Positions 45,941 to 54,176 of a DNA stretch of 64,000 bases are shown piece after piece. The notes below the pieces were generated by a model. That model made no database searches and had not been told where the DNA came from. It saw only the letters and a program-made list of their open reading frames with translations. The first letter of the stretch is position 1, and every line of letters starts with the position of its first letter. This stretch comes from Paenibacillus physcomitrellae (lineage in GTDB: Bacteria; Bacillota; Bacilli; Paenibacillales; Paenibacillaceae), in contig NZ_CP022584.1 of assembly GCF_002240225.1 (NCBI RefSeq), positions 1,302,001 to 1,366,000 on the forward strand, in the 5' to 3' direction. A program made the translations under genes and the position numbers.

Positions 45941-45994
45941 CAAAAAAGGGGACGGACCTGATTCATCTTCCATGATGACCGGGTCCGTCCCCTT
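45941..45994 (-). terminator. Terminator between convergent antiporter and ylaN
   Basis: A 13-bp perfect stem AAGGGGACGGACC/GGTCCGTCCCCTT. On the minus strand it is followed by TTTTGCATG, so it best serves ylaN; on the plus strand only a short pyrimidine tail follows. Confidence 0.75.
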
Positions 45995-46006
45995 CAATTT
46001 GGCTAT

Positions 46007-46318
46007 CTATAGAGTTCCGTCTTCGGACTGATTCGCCTTTTGGTTCAGTGCTTCGTAGAGAAGAGCCAGATTCCGCTCCAATTTACTAAGAATCTGCTTA
46101 CCGACCAGTTCATTCACAAGACCGGCTCTTACGGCAAAATCAACTTCCTTGGAAAATCCGAACATTTGCGTATCCAGTACTTCCTCATAGAGTGGGCAGT
46201 AGCGTGTAGCCAAATTCTCCATCTGCACTTCAATTAATTTTTCTATTTTATAAGCGTCTTCCTGCAGCAGATTCAACGCTTTTAAATTCAGCTGTTCCTG
46301 CAAATCAGATGAAGTCAT
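46007..46318 (-). CDS. ylaN: YlaN family protein (iron-dependent Fur modulator)
   Basis: 103 residues. '[36 protein letters not shown]'-type core (here IEVQMENL...[15 protein letters not shown]) is the YlaN signature. In S. aureus YlaN has been reported to bind Fe(II) and relieve Fur repression; in B. subtilis it is essential under low iron. All-helical dimer in known structures. It lies one gene from ftsW and the Asp23 gene; B. subtilis also has ylaN beside ftsW. GGGGGAG precedes the ATG. Confidence 0.92.
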   Translation of the reverse strand: MTSSDLQEQLNLKALNLLQEDAYKIEKLIEVQMENLATRYCPLYEEVLDTQMFGFSKEVDFAVRAGLVNELVGKQILSKLERNLALLYEALNQKANQSEDGTL

Positions 46319-46499
46319 GTATCTTCTCCCCCTCTCTGTATCAGTGACCTAAGTCCACCTATTTACCTTTAATATTAGTCTATAATGCTTCGCAATACAA
46401 GACTTCGCTGAAATAACCCGGAAAACTCCAAAGCTTGAATCATAAGGTTTTTGGACCTATTAAGTCAAGTGAATTTACCCCCGGTTCCTGTTCCGAGCT

Positions 46500-46537
46500 T
46501 ATTTAAAAGCACCCTCTCCGTACGGAGAGGGTGCTTT
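46500..46537 (-). terminator. Rho-independent terminator of the Crh-like gene
   Basis: AAAGCACCCTCTCCGT and its exact complement form a 32-bp perfect palindrome (46506-46537), followed on the minus strand by TTAAAT. It lies 11 nt past the stop. Confidence 0.75.
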
Positions 46538-46548
46538 GGGGTTAGCAT

Positions 46549-46794
46549 TTACTCGGAAACAAGCGTCACATGAAGTCCATGCTTCTCAAAAATTTCTGTC
46601 ATTGCCGCTTTCGCTTCTTCGGCGTCCGGTCCATGAACATGAAGTTCATAACTATGGCCGCTTACCAATGTTGTGAAAAGACCTAGGATGCTCTTAACAT
46701 CGATGTACTTATTCTCGGCTTGCAGGACAATGGAAGAAGAAAACTTCGATGCCGTTTGGGCAATTTCCACAACCGCCTGATTGTTCGTAGCCAT
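46549..46794 (-). CDS. Crh-like HPr paralogue lacking the catalytic histidine
   Basis: 81 residues. 'IAQTASKFSSSIVLQAENKYIDVKSILGLFTTL' aligns with HPr residues 22-56, and the regulatory serine (Ser46 of HPr) is kept as S35 in 'DVKSILG'. The active-site stretch IHARPA is replaced by TNNQAV, so His15, Arg17 and Pro18 are Asn4, Gln6 and Ala7, and the first beta strand of HPr is missing. It cannot take phosphate from enzyme I but could be phosphorylated by HPr kinase and act with CcpA, as Crh does. The ATG has a clear GGAGGG 8 nt upstream and an in-frame stop lies just before, so the short N-terminus is real. Confidence 0.85.
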   Translation of the reverse strand: MATNNQAVVEIAQTASKFSSSIVLQAENKYIDVKSILGLFTTLVSGHSYELHVHGPDAEEAKAAMTEIFEKHGLHVTLVSE

Positions 46795-46876
46795 TAAAAA
46801 TCCCTCCGAATTCAGCTATGAATTAACGTTTTAATCATACAATGAATCCGCTTTCCTAGCAAGACCATTGCGGGTA

Positions 46877-47992
46877 TTATTTCAAGTTCTCCGGATTCAA
46901 AGGCTCAAGCTCCGGCAGGACAAAAATCCCGTCTTTACGGATCAAAACGTCATCAAAATAAATCTCTCCTCCGCCGTACTCCGGACGCTGGATCAGCACC
47001 AGATCCCAGTGGATCGAAGAGCGGTTGCCGTTGTCGGCAATTTCATAGGCTTGCCCTGGCGTGAAATGCAGGCTGCCTGCGATTTTTTCATCAAACAAAG
47101 TGTCTTTCATCGGATGAAGGATGTACGGATTAAAACCGATCGCAAATTCGCCGATATAACGGGCTCCTTCGTCCGAATTCAGAATTTCATTAATGCGCTC
47201 ATCGTTATTGCTGCTGGCCTTCACGATTTTACCGTTCTCAAAGTGGAAAACCACGTTCTCGAACGTCACCCCGTTGTACAGAGAAGCCGCGTTATAGCTG
47301 ATTACCCCGTTAACGGAGTCGCGAACCGGAGCTGTGTACACTTCTCCATCCGGAATGTTCGCTTGACCGGAACATTTAATGGCGTCGATGCCTTTAATGG
47401 AGAACTGCAGGTCGGTTCCCGGTCCTGTAATGCGAACTTTGTCGGTACGCTTCATCAAGTCGGCCAAAGCGTCCTGCGCGCGGTCCATCTTGGCATAATC
47501 CAGGTTGCAGACGTCGAAGTAGAAATCTTCGAATGCTTCCGTACTGGTATTGGCAAGCTGCGCCATACTTGCATTCGGGTAACGAAGCACTACCCATTTC
47601 GTATGTTTGACGCGCTGTTCGCTATGTACAGGATGATTGTATAAAGCATTATACATTTTCATGTTCTTCTCAGGCACGTCAGCCAGATCGTTGACGTTCT
47701 CCCCGGCGCGGATGCCGATATAAGCCTGCATTTGTTTCATCCGGTTCAGATCGATAGCCGCCCAGGTTTTGATCTGCTCTTCGGTGGCATTCATCAGCAT
47801 GGCCCGCTGCGTCGTTTTGTCGGTCAGCTGCACAAACGGATGTCCGCCTGCTTTAGCTACTTCTTCAACAATCGCATTGATCAGATCGCGCTCGCTGCCG
47901 ATCATTTCGATCAGTACATTCTCCCCCGGCTGGACGTTGACGGAATAACCGACCAGATTTTGCGCCAGCTTTTGAATTCTTGGATCTTTCAT
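46877..47992 (-). CDS. M29-family aminopeptidase (AmpS/thermophilic type)
   Basis: 371 residues. The family's metal-binding region is seen: 'GEFAIGFNPYI' with Glu, 'HFTPGQAYEIADNGNRSSIHWDLVLIQ' (His-x-Asp), and 'VVFHFENGKIV'. N-terminal 'LVGYSVNVQPGENVLIE' is typical. Broad-specificity cytosolic aminopeptidase. AAGGAGG lies 11 nt before the ATG. Isolated gene with no obvious operon partner; the 160 bp upstream hold nothing clear. Confidence 0.92.
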   Translation of the reverse strand: MKDPRIQKLAQNLVGYSVNVQPGENVLIEMIGSERDLINAIVEEVAKAGGHPFVQLTDKTTQRAMLMNATEEQIKTWAAIDLNRMKQMQAYIGIRAGENVNDLADVPEKNMKMYNALYNHPVHSEQRVKHTKWVVLRYPNASMAQLANTSTEAFEDFYFDVCNLDYAKMDRAQDALADLMKRTDKVRITGPGTDLQFSIKGIDAIKCSGQANIPDGEVYTAPVRDSVNGVISYNAASLYNGVTFENVVFHFENGKIVKASSNNDERINEILNSDEGARYIGEFAIGFNPYILHPMKDTLFDEKIAGSLHFTPGQAYEIADNGNRSSIHWDLVLIQRPEYGGGEIYFDDVLIRKDGIFVLPELEPLNPENLK

Positions 47993-48152
47993 GGTTCCTT
48001 ACTCCTCCTTATGCTGAGCTGCCCGTACAATAAACGGTCAGACAGAAACCGTCAGGCAGCGATTTGAAAGCAAATTCCTGTCTCATTGTAGCATGACCCT
48101 GAAATAAAGTCAGCGATCTTCCGCCGTTTCTTCCCTCGTTCCCCGCCCTGTC

Positions 48153-48989
48153 TCAACGATAATTGGTGAAATGGGCATCATTCCAAAGCGATTCGGTTCT
48201 TGGCTGCCCATTGGAGGAGGGATAGGTGATCCGAGTCTCCGAAGTGAGCCTTACAGGTAAATTGGTGTGCTTATCTATCGTCAAATGATAAACGGTATTC
48301 ACATCAGCTGTGCTTAATACTTTCAGCAGCTGCTGACGGCTGCCGTTAATGAGCGCATTCCCTTCCTTAACAGCCTCCGACCCGGATTTCCCCTGCTGAC
48401 TGGTCATTCGGCTTCTCCAAAGCGCCTGAGTCCGGTCCATTTCGGCAAAGAGCTCATTTTTGAGGCGGAGCAGCTCCTGTTCCGAATCCGGTTCAATTCG
48501 CAGCACCTGCGTTCCCCGGGCGGCCCCGTGCTCCAAACGAACGTTTTTCTTCATTTGGCGGAGATCTTCAATGATGGCCAGCGGATTCACCCTGCCGGCT
48601 GCGGCGGAGGTCCAGGCGTTAACCGGATTGTCTTCCTGCTGCATGGTCCAGCGGCTGCCATCCTGAAGGGTCAGCGCAGCCGGTTTCCCCGATTCAGCCG
48701 CGGCATAAGTGCCATAGCCGGATAAAGCCTGCTGGCCCGGTGCTGCTTTTACGGATAATTCGGTGTGATGTTTTAATTCGGCTTCATAAGTAAATGTATA
48801 CGGGACCTGGCTCACGGACGGATCCAGCGCAGCCACCTCGGCCTGCCCCTGAATATGAAAAGCATCCACACCAGCCAAACCGGCCCATGTTAAATCAAAC
48901 CACTGCTGCGGGGTTCTTTGCTCCTGACAGCCGTTTAATAGCAAAATCAGTAAACCCAGGCAAACACCCTTCATGAAAAAGTTCTTCAT
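48153..48989 (-). CDS. Predicted lipoprotein of unknown function
   Basis: 278 residues. The signal peptide MKNFFMKGVCLGLLILLLNGC ends in a lipobox (LLNGC, Cys21), so it should be lipid-anchored on the outer face of the membrane. The mature part is beta-rich ('VPYTFTYEAELKHHTELSVKA', 'VNTVYHLTIDKHTNLPVRLTSETRITYPS'), recalling LolA/LppX-like folds of envelope lipoproteins, but I cannot name a family. AGGAGG lies about 10 nt before ATG. Monocistronic. Confidence 0.8.
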   Translation of the reverse strand: MKNFFMKGVCLGLLILLLNGCQEQRTPQQWFDLTWAGLAGVDAFHIQGQAEVAALDPSVSQVPYTFTYEAELKHHTELSVKAAPGQQALSGYGTYAAAESGKPAALTLQDGSRWTMQQEDNPVNAWTSAAAGRVNPLAIIEDLRQMKKNVRLEHGAARGTQVLRIEPDSEQELLRLKNELFAEMDRTQALWRSRMTSQQGKSGSEAVKEGNALINGSRQQLLKVLSTADVNTVYHLTIDKHTNLPVRLTSETRITYPSSNGQPRTESLWNDAHFTNYR

Positions 48990-49144
48990 CTAAACGTTAC
49001 CTCCTTTATAGAGGCTTCTAAACACGCTTATGATTCAGCAGCTTCTTCATGGAGGGCTATACATTCAGAAAGGAGCGGCTCCCACAAGCGGGCCTCCCCT
49101 TTAGATTTTCCTGTATGCATATCCTTATTCAAATGTTAACAACA

Positions 49145-49180
49145 GAAGAAAACAAAGACGCTCGCTTGGAGCGCCTTTGT
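49145..49180 (-). terminator. Rho-independent terminator of the GAF-GGDEF gene
   Basis: On the minus strand ACAAAGGCGCTC-CAAGC-GAGCGTCTTTGT followed by TTTCTTCTGTT, 22 nt past the stop. Confidence 0.8.
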
Positions 49181-49201
49181 GGGCAGTTGAATTGCGATTG
49201 A

Positions 49202-51190
49202 TTAAGGAGTTATGCGTTCCGAGGTTCCGTCGAAACCACCGATCTCTGTCCGGTTTCGGCCCCCATTTTTGGCCCGGTACAATGCCATATCCGCCGTGAA
49301 AAACAGGGACTCCACGCTGATCCGGTCCTGATCCTGCCTCCATCCGCCTACGCCGCAGGAAACAGTAACTTTCGGATCGGTTTCGGCCTTCACCCGCTCC
49401 CGGATTCGCTCCGCCACTTTAAGGCAATCCTCAGCGGTCATATAAGGGAAATAAATCGCCAGCTCTTCCCCGCCCCACCGGGCGGCGATGTCGTCGCTGC
49501 GAATCGAGCTTTTGATAATGTCGCATACCTGCTTCAAAATCCGGTCTCCCACCTGATGCCCGTAGCTGTCATTAATCTGCTTGAATTTATCGATATCCAC
49601 GACAAGTAGGGAGCCGACCGGATCGGTTGACAGCCGCTTCTGAACGCAGCTGTTGAGATAATGCCTGGCGTAAAGGCCGGTCAGCATATCCCGGTTCGCC
49701 ATGTGTTGAACCGCCTCATAAAGAGAAGCATTCGCGATCGCAAGTCCAATATGGGTGGCCAGCACCTGAAGAAGCTTATAATTCTCATAGGAAAAATAAT
49801 GCGGTGCCCGGTGCGTTAATAAAATGGTGCCATTAACTTCACCGCGAAGCTTCACAGGAGCGGCAATCAGCGACCTGGAGCTGGTGGTCTCCATAATTTT
49901 TGATCTTACGCCTTTAAAAGTCTGATAATCTGACAGGATTAAGGGTTCCCTTGTACTGTACACCAGTCCGCAAATGCCATAATGAGCCGGGAATGGATCC
50001 TTGTCTATGCTCTCGATATTGGTGGACATGATTCTGAACTGGTCTTCCCCGGGCGTCAGCTCAGTAATACAGCAGTAATCCGCTTTAAAAATCTCGAGCA
50101 GTTCTTTTGTTGCAAACTCGAACACCTCAGCGGGCTGCAAGCTTTGACTCAGTTCTCTAGACAATTCGTTAATCAGTCTGAGCTCATGAATCAGAAGATT
50201 GGACTGCTCGTACAGCTTGGCGTTCTCAAAGGCGTTCCCCGCCGTATCGGCCAGCATCCCGACCAGCTGAAGATCCATATCTTTGCCCAGTTCGCCCGGA
50301 ATCAGAAAATGAAACACCCCGTATACACCCTGTTTACCGCTGAGCGGTACCGCGATTTCAAGGGTTCGCGCGCCGGTTTCCGAAACCTTTTCGCGCGAAA
50401 GCATCATGTTCTCCGTATACGCCCGGATACAAAGCTTGTCTTCCCCCTCCGAGGCCTGCATATGCAGCGGCTTGACCCTCAAATTGCTGCTTTGATAATC
50501 CTGGGTCATAAGCAGTTCAAGATGGGCGCCAGGGTAAATGTCGCTCATGCTTTCAAACACTTCATTCAGCACCCCGCCGACATCGATCTTGTCATGAATC
50601 CGCTTGACGATCTGCAGCAAAGCCGTCCAACGGGCGGACTCCTGTTCATTTTGGGTGCGTAAATTATACAGGTCACTGAGGAAGACATGATTCAGCTGGT
50701 GGTAAAAGCAAGTCCCGAAATGCTTGGCTGCCTGCACGGTCAAAGCCAGGTGAGCAGAAGCAGATTCCGAGTCCGTCAGGCTTACCAGGACTGCAAAAAC
50801 TTCCCTCAACTGACGGGTTTTAACCGGGGCAGCCGCGAGATGATAGCCGTCCGCGGCAATCGTGCCCGGTTCTCCCAGCGTCAGCATCTGTTCGGCCGCC
50901 GCTGTAGCGGCCACTCTCTCTGCCTGCGGCCTGTCCGCCGCTGCGGCCACCATTTTCCCAGTATGATCAATTAGATACCAGCTCGCATCCTCAAGGCCGA
51001 AGACGGGGAGGGCTTCTTCCGTCCAATGGGAGTAAGCTCTTTGCAAAAGTCCCTCTATATAAGGGAAGTCATATCGGGTGATGTCAATGTCGTTTAACCA
51101 TGCTGCTTCTCCGGCAGTCTGCAGATCACCTATTCTCAGCCAAGCATTTATGTGATGTTCTGTTTGGTTCTCTCTTAGATATTCAGCCAT
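49202..51190 (-). CDS. GAF-GAF-GGDEF diguanylate cyclase
   Basis: 662 residues, cytosolic. An N-terminal region (1-180) without a clear family, a first GAF-like domain (about 190-335), a second GAF (about 350-490, 'DYCCITELTPGEDQFRIMS', 'GICGLVYSTREPLILSD', 'RSLIAAPVKLRGEVNGTILLTHR'), then a GGDEF domain (about 500-662). The active site is intact as 'RWGGEELAIYFP', with the metal/base Asp in 'LLVVDIDKFKQINDSYGHQVGD'. An inhibitory I-site RxxD (R-S-D-D) lies exactly five residues before GGEEL, so product inhibition is likely. AAAGGAG precedes ATG. A possible minus-strand promoter (TTGTTT/TACGAT) lies at 51278-51306. Confidence 0.92.
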   Translation of the reverse strand: MAEYLRENQTEHHINAWLRIGDLQTAGEAAWLNDIDITRYDFPYIEGLLQRAYSHWTEEALPVFGLEDASWYLIDHTGKMVAAAADRPQAERVAATAAAEQMLTLGEPGTIAADGYHLAAAPVKTRQLREVFAVLVSLTDSESASAHLALTVQAAKHFGTCFYHQLNHVFLSDLYNLRTQNEQESARWTALLQIVKRIHDKIDVGGVLNEVFESMSDIYPGAHLELLMTQDYQSSNLRVKPLHMQASEGEDKLCIRAYTENMMLSREKVSETGARTLEIAVPLSGKQGVYGVFHFLIPGELGKDMDLQLVGMLADTAGNAFENAKLYEQSNLLIHELRLINELSRELSQSLQPAEVFEFATKELLEIFKADYCCITELTPGEDQFRIMSTNIESIDKDPFPAHYGICGLVYSTREPLILSDYQTFKGVRSKIMETTSSRSLIAAPVKLRGEVNGTILLTHRAPHYFSYENYKLLQVLATHIGLAIANASLYEAVQHMANRDMLTGLYARHYLNSCVQKRLSTDPVGSLLVVDIDKFKQINDSYGHQVGDRILKQVCDIIKSSIRSDDIAARWGGEELAIYFPYMTAEDCLKVAERIRERVKAETDPKVTVSCGVGGWRQDQDRISVESLFFTADMALYRAKNGGRNRTEIGGFDGTSERITP

Positions 51191-51395
51191 AGAAAGCTCC
51201 TTTTGCCGTTCAACCCTCGGCTTGTGATACCCGCATTCCCCGCTATATCCAAAAATTTCCGCCTGTAGTTAATTGATATCGTATATTCTACTATTTCTAT
51301 AAACAATTTGCACTAGAATTTACCTATTTTAAGGTAATTTTTTAGTTCAAAAGACCTATCGACAAATTTCTACGTTTTCTTCAAAATCCCTCCAC
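51191..51395. other. Divergent intergenic region between the GGDEF gene and rpsD
   Basis: AT-rich. It holds a candidate minus-strand promoter for the cyclase gene (51278-51306: TTGTTT, 17-nt spacer, TACGAT) and a small plus-strand hairpin TTACCT/AGGTAA followed by six T (51320-51343) that looks like a terminator but has no gene before it. No ORF is convincing. Confidence 0.4.
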
Positions 51396-51424
51396 TTGAC
51401 TTTGGGTTAACACTTCTATATCAT
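51396..51424 (+). promoter_or_regulatory. Sigma-A promoter of rpsD
   Basis: TTGACT (51396-51401), a 17-nt spacer and TATCAT (51419-51424). It predicts a leader of about 195 nt before the rpsD start. Confidence 0.8.
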
Positions 51425-51429
51425 TTAGA

Positions 51430-51628
51430 GTTGAAAAAGACTGGATAGAGTCTTATTTGGGCGTAATGAATTGTGTCACCCTCACGGCTTTGTTGCTGTC
51501 AGGACAGCGGCTGAACTTTCCTGGCAGTAGAGCGGATTTCTTTTCTATCCCTTCCATTCGTCAATACAAAACCGGCGCAAATAGTGTAGCCCCCTAACTA
51601 AATTATTTTAAAGGAGTCTACTTATACA
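51430..51628 (+). promoter_or_regulatory. Untranslated leader of rpsD, probable S4 autoregulatory structure
   Basis: About 195 nt between the promoter and the ribosome binding site AAAGGAG, with no ORF. It can form hairpins, for example GCTGTC/GACAGC near 51495-51508. S4 represses its own mRNA through such a leader in B. subtilis; the match here is by position and length, as I did not fold it. Confidence 0.5.
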
Positions 51629-52228
51629 ATGGCACGTTACACAGGTCCTAAATTTAAACTCAGCCGCCGTCTTGGAATTTCCCTGAGCGGTACTGGCAAA
51701 GAATTGAAACGCCCTTTCCCACCGGGACAACATGGTCCTAACCAACGCAGAAAGATCAGCAACTACGGTATGCAGCTTCAAGAGAAACAAAAACTGCGTC
51801 ACATGTACGGTTTGGGAGAGAAGCAGTTCCGCACTCTGTTCTCCAGAGCGCACAAAATGTCCGGTATTGCGGGCGAGAACTTCATGTTCCTGCTTGAAAG
51901 CCGTCTGGACAACCTGGTTTACCGTCTTGGTTTCGCGAACTCCCGTGCAGGTGCCCGTCAGTTGGTATCCCACGGTCACGTTACTGTAAACGGTAAAAAA
52001 GTCGACATCGCTTCTTACCAAGTAAACATCGGCGATGTTATCGGTTTGCGTGAAAGAAGCCGTTCCTTGACTTCCGTTAAAGAAGCTCTTGAGAACCGCA
52101 CTCACCTTCCAGCTTACCTGGAGTACAACGACAGCGCTGTAGAAGGCAAGTACATCCGTCTTCCAGAACGTTCCGAGTTGTCCCAAGACATCGACGAGAA
52201 ACAAATCGTCGAATTCTACAACCGTTAA
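51629..52228 (+). CDS. rpsD: 30S ribosomal protein S4
   Basis: Primary 16S rRNA binder that starts 30S assembly. 199 residues: '[20 protein letters not shown]', the S4 RNA-binding fold '[36 protein letters not shown]', and '[22 protein letters not shown]'. It has no CxxC zinc motif. Stands alone, convergent with tyrS, as in B. subtilis. Codon use is strongly biased, as expected for a highly expressed gene. Confidence 0.98.
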   Translation: MARYTGPKFKLSRRLGISLSGTGKELKRPFPPGQHGPNQRRKISNYGMQLQEKQKLRHMYGLGEKQFRTLFSRAHKMSGIAGENFMFLLESRLDNLVYRLGFANSRAGARQLVSHGHVTVNGKKVDIASYQVNIGDVIGLRERSRSLTSVKEALENRTHLPAYLEYNDSAVEGKYIRLPERSELSQDIDEKQIVEFYNR

Positions 52229-52246
52229 GATTAGGTTGGAATCAAG

Positions 52247-52275
52247 AAAGCCCCTCTTCGGAGGGGCTTTCTTTG
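52247..52275 (+). terminator. Rho-independent terminator of rpsD
   Basis: AAAGCCCCTC-TTCG-GAGGGGCTTT followed by CTTTG, 18 nt past the stop. UUCG tetraloop on a 10-bp stem. Confidence 0.88.
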
Positions 52276-52309
52276 TTTCCCGCGCCTTTTCGTTTTCAAT
52301 TCAGATCGA

Positions 52310-52363
52310 CAGGAAAACGAAAAGACACCCCGACAGCAGATCACTGCCGAGATGCCTCGGTAT
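52310..52363 (-). terminator. Possible terminator of tyrS
   Basis: On the minus strand an imperfect helix, with CGGCAG facing CTGCTG and an inner CCGAG/CTCGG, is followed by TCTTTTCGTTTTCC. It lies just past the tyrS stop. The stem is interrupted, so this is a weaker call than its neighbours. Confidence 0.45.
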
Positions 52364-52368
52364 TCTTT

Positions 52369-53622
52369 TTATTTTACGATCAGCTTGGCAAATTTACGCT
52401 TTCCGACCTGAACAATGTCGCCGGTTTGCAAGGCCACTTCGCCGTTGAAATCCGTCAGCTTCTCTTCGTTGATCTTGAGTGAGCCCTGCTGGATGCTGCG
52501 CTTCGCTTCGCCGTTGGAAGCTGCAAAGCCAAGCAGCGTGAGCAGCTTGATCAGGCGGATTTTTCCGTCCGTAAATTCAGACGAATCGATCTCGACCTCT
52601 TGAATGTCGTCCGGAAGCGCACGCTGCTGGAAGACCGTAACGAAATGCTCTTGTGCAGCGGCTGCCGCCTCGTCGCCATGGTACATGCGTACCAGCGTGT
52701 AAGCCAGATTCATTTTAGCGTCGCGAGGATGCATCGTTTCTTCCTTCAGCCCCTGCTTCAGCACTTCCAACTCTTCGTTTGTCAAATCCGTTACCAGCTC
52801 ATAGTATTTGACCATCAGCTCGTCCGGCACCGACATCGCTTTGCCGTAAATTTCGTTAGGCTCTTCATCGATGCCGATGTAGTTGCCAAGGCTCTTGCTC
52901 ATCTTCTTCTCGCCGTCCAAACCTTCAAGCAGCGGCGTCATCATGATAACCTGCGGCTCCTGGCCATATTCCTTCTGGAGTGTACGGCCCATCAGCAGGT
53001 TAAATTTCTGATCTGTTCCGCCAAGCTCGACATCGCACTTCAGCGCAACCGAATCCATCCCCTGCATCAAAGGATAGAAAAATTCATGAATGCTGATCGG
53101 CTGGCCGCTTTGGTACCGTTTCGTAAAGTCATCACGCTCGAGCATACGGGCTACCGTCACTTTAGCTGCAAGCTTGACCACGTCTTCAAAAGTCATAGGA
53201 CCAAGCCATTCAGAGTTAAAGAAGACCTGCGTTCTCTCTGGATCAAGGATTTTGAAAATTTGTTTCTTATAAGTCTCGGCATTCAGCAGCACATCTTCTT
53301 TAGTCAGCTGTTTGCGGGTTTCGGATTTACCCGTCGGGTCACCGATCATCCCGGTAAAATCCCCGATAATCAGCTGAACCTGATGGCCAAGCTCCTGATA
53401 CTGGCGAAGTTTCTGCATAACCACAGTGTGGCCGATATGAATGTCCGGAGCTGATGGATCAAGCCCCAGCTTTACTTTGAGCGGCGTATTCGTTGCCACC
53501 GATTTCATGATTTTCTGCTTCAATTCTTCTTCAGGAACCGTTTCGACAACACCTCTGCCCAAGATGGCCAGCTGGCGTTCTACTTCTTCACGCTGCGGCA
53601 GTGTCAATTCATCCCACTTCAC
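52369..53622 (-). CDS. tyrS: Tyrosyl-tRNA synthetase (TyrZ-like, type 2)
   Basis: 417 residues. Class I motifs: '[17 protein letters not shown]' (HIGH) and '[15 protein letters not shown]' (KMSKS). A C-terminal S4-like tRNA-binding domain is '[25 protein letters not shown]'. The intact HIGH and the G-D[11 protein letters not shown] segment point to the TyrZ-like branch rather than the E. coli/B. subtilis TyrS branch. The start is GTG 53622 with GGGGG upstream. A T-box leader with a UAC specifier controls it. Confidence 0.95.
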   Translation of the reverse strand: MKWDELTLPQREEVERQLAILGRGVVETVPEEELKQKIMKSVATNTPLKVKLGLDPSAPDIHIGHTVVMQKLRQYQELGHQVQLIIGDFTGMIGDPTGKSETRKQLTKEDVLLNAETYKKQIFKILDPERTQVFFNSEWLGPMTFEDVVKLAAKVTVARMLERDDFTKRYQSGQPISIHEFFYPLMQGMDSVALKCDVELGGTDQKFNLLMGRTLQKEYGQEPQVIMMTPLLEGLDGEKKMSKSLGNYIGIDEEPNEIYGKAMSVPDELMVKYYELVTDLTNEELEVLKQGLKEETMHPRDAKMNLAYTLVRMYHGDEAAAAAQEHFVTVFQQRALPDDIQEVEIDSSEFTDGKIRLIKLLTLLGFAASNGEAKRSIQQGSLKINEEKLTDFNGEVALQTGDIVQVGKRKFAKLIVK

Positions 53623-53745
53623 TTGTTGTCCCCCTCAAAAATAGTTATTTATCCCGCTAAACCCGGGTAAAATAGCCTCAACATGCAGCTCGCTCCGAAT
53701 TGCAAAGTTCGCTTTCGGCGGGTGCACCGCAGAGGCAAAAAACAC

Positions 53746-54036
53746 AAAAAAGCTCCTTCTCATCCCAAGGGACGAGAAGGAGCGCTCGCGTTACCACCCT
53801 AATTAAAACCGATGACTTCACGCCATACCCTGCCTGCGGCATCGGTTTTCACTTCATTTCCATAACGGTTCCCCGGTACCGGACTACTTGCAATGCATGC
53901 TTTCCCCCGGACAGCTCCAGACTGTAATTCAAAGGGGCCCGCTTTCCCGGTTCGCACCAACCACCGTTTCTCTGAGCAGCAGAGTATCCGCCTTTTACTG
54001 TTGTCCTTCCCAGCTTTTCAAATATGCAGCTTTAAG
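53746..54036 (-). promoter_or_regulatory. T-box riboswitch (tyrosine) upstream of tyrS
   Basis: The mRNA leader carries the T-box sequence AGGGTGGTAACGCG (53787-53800), which pairs with the CCA end of uncharged tRNA, and the terminator GCTCCTTCTCGTCCC/GGGATGAGAAGGAGC followed by six T (53746-53783). Further upstream GAATTACAG gives the specifier codon UAC (Tyr) at 53924-53926, and CAGAGAAACGG plus GGTTGGTGCGAACC are Stem I/II-type conserved elements. High charged tRNA-Tyr gives termination; uncharged tRNA gives read-through. Confidence 0.95.
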
Positions 54037-54040
54037 CTTG

Positions 54041-54070
54041 TTTATAACACAGATCAAATCAGTAAGTCAA
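54041..54070 (-). promoter_or_regulatory. Sigma-A promoter of the tyrS T-box transcript
   Basis: On the minus strand TTGACT (54065-54070), an 18-nt spacer and TATAAA (54041-54046), placing the transcript start near 54035, at the head of the T-box leader. Confidence 0.8.
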
Positions 54071-54123
54071 GAAAGGGACCTCCGAACTGCCTTCATTCCT
54101 ATGGAATTCGGTCGAAATGAGGG

Positions 54124-54150
54124 TTCAAAGCCCGTAATTTGTGCTATAAT
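54124..54150 (+). promoter_or_regulatory. Promoter of the class A PBP gene
   Basis: An extended -10, TGCTATAAT (TATAAT at 54145-54150), 26 nt before the ATG. The -35 is weak (TTCAAA at 54124-54129, short spacing), consistent with reliance on the extended -10. Confidence 0.6.
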
Positions 54151-54176
54151 GTTGCTTGTTAAAAAGGAGGATGCTC

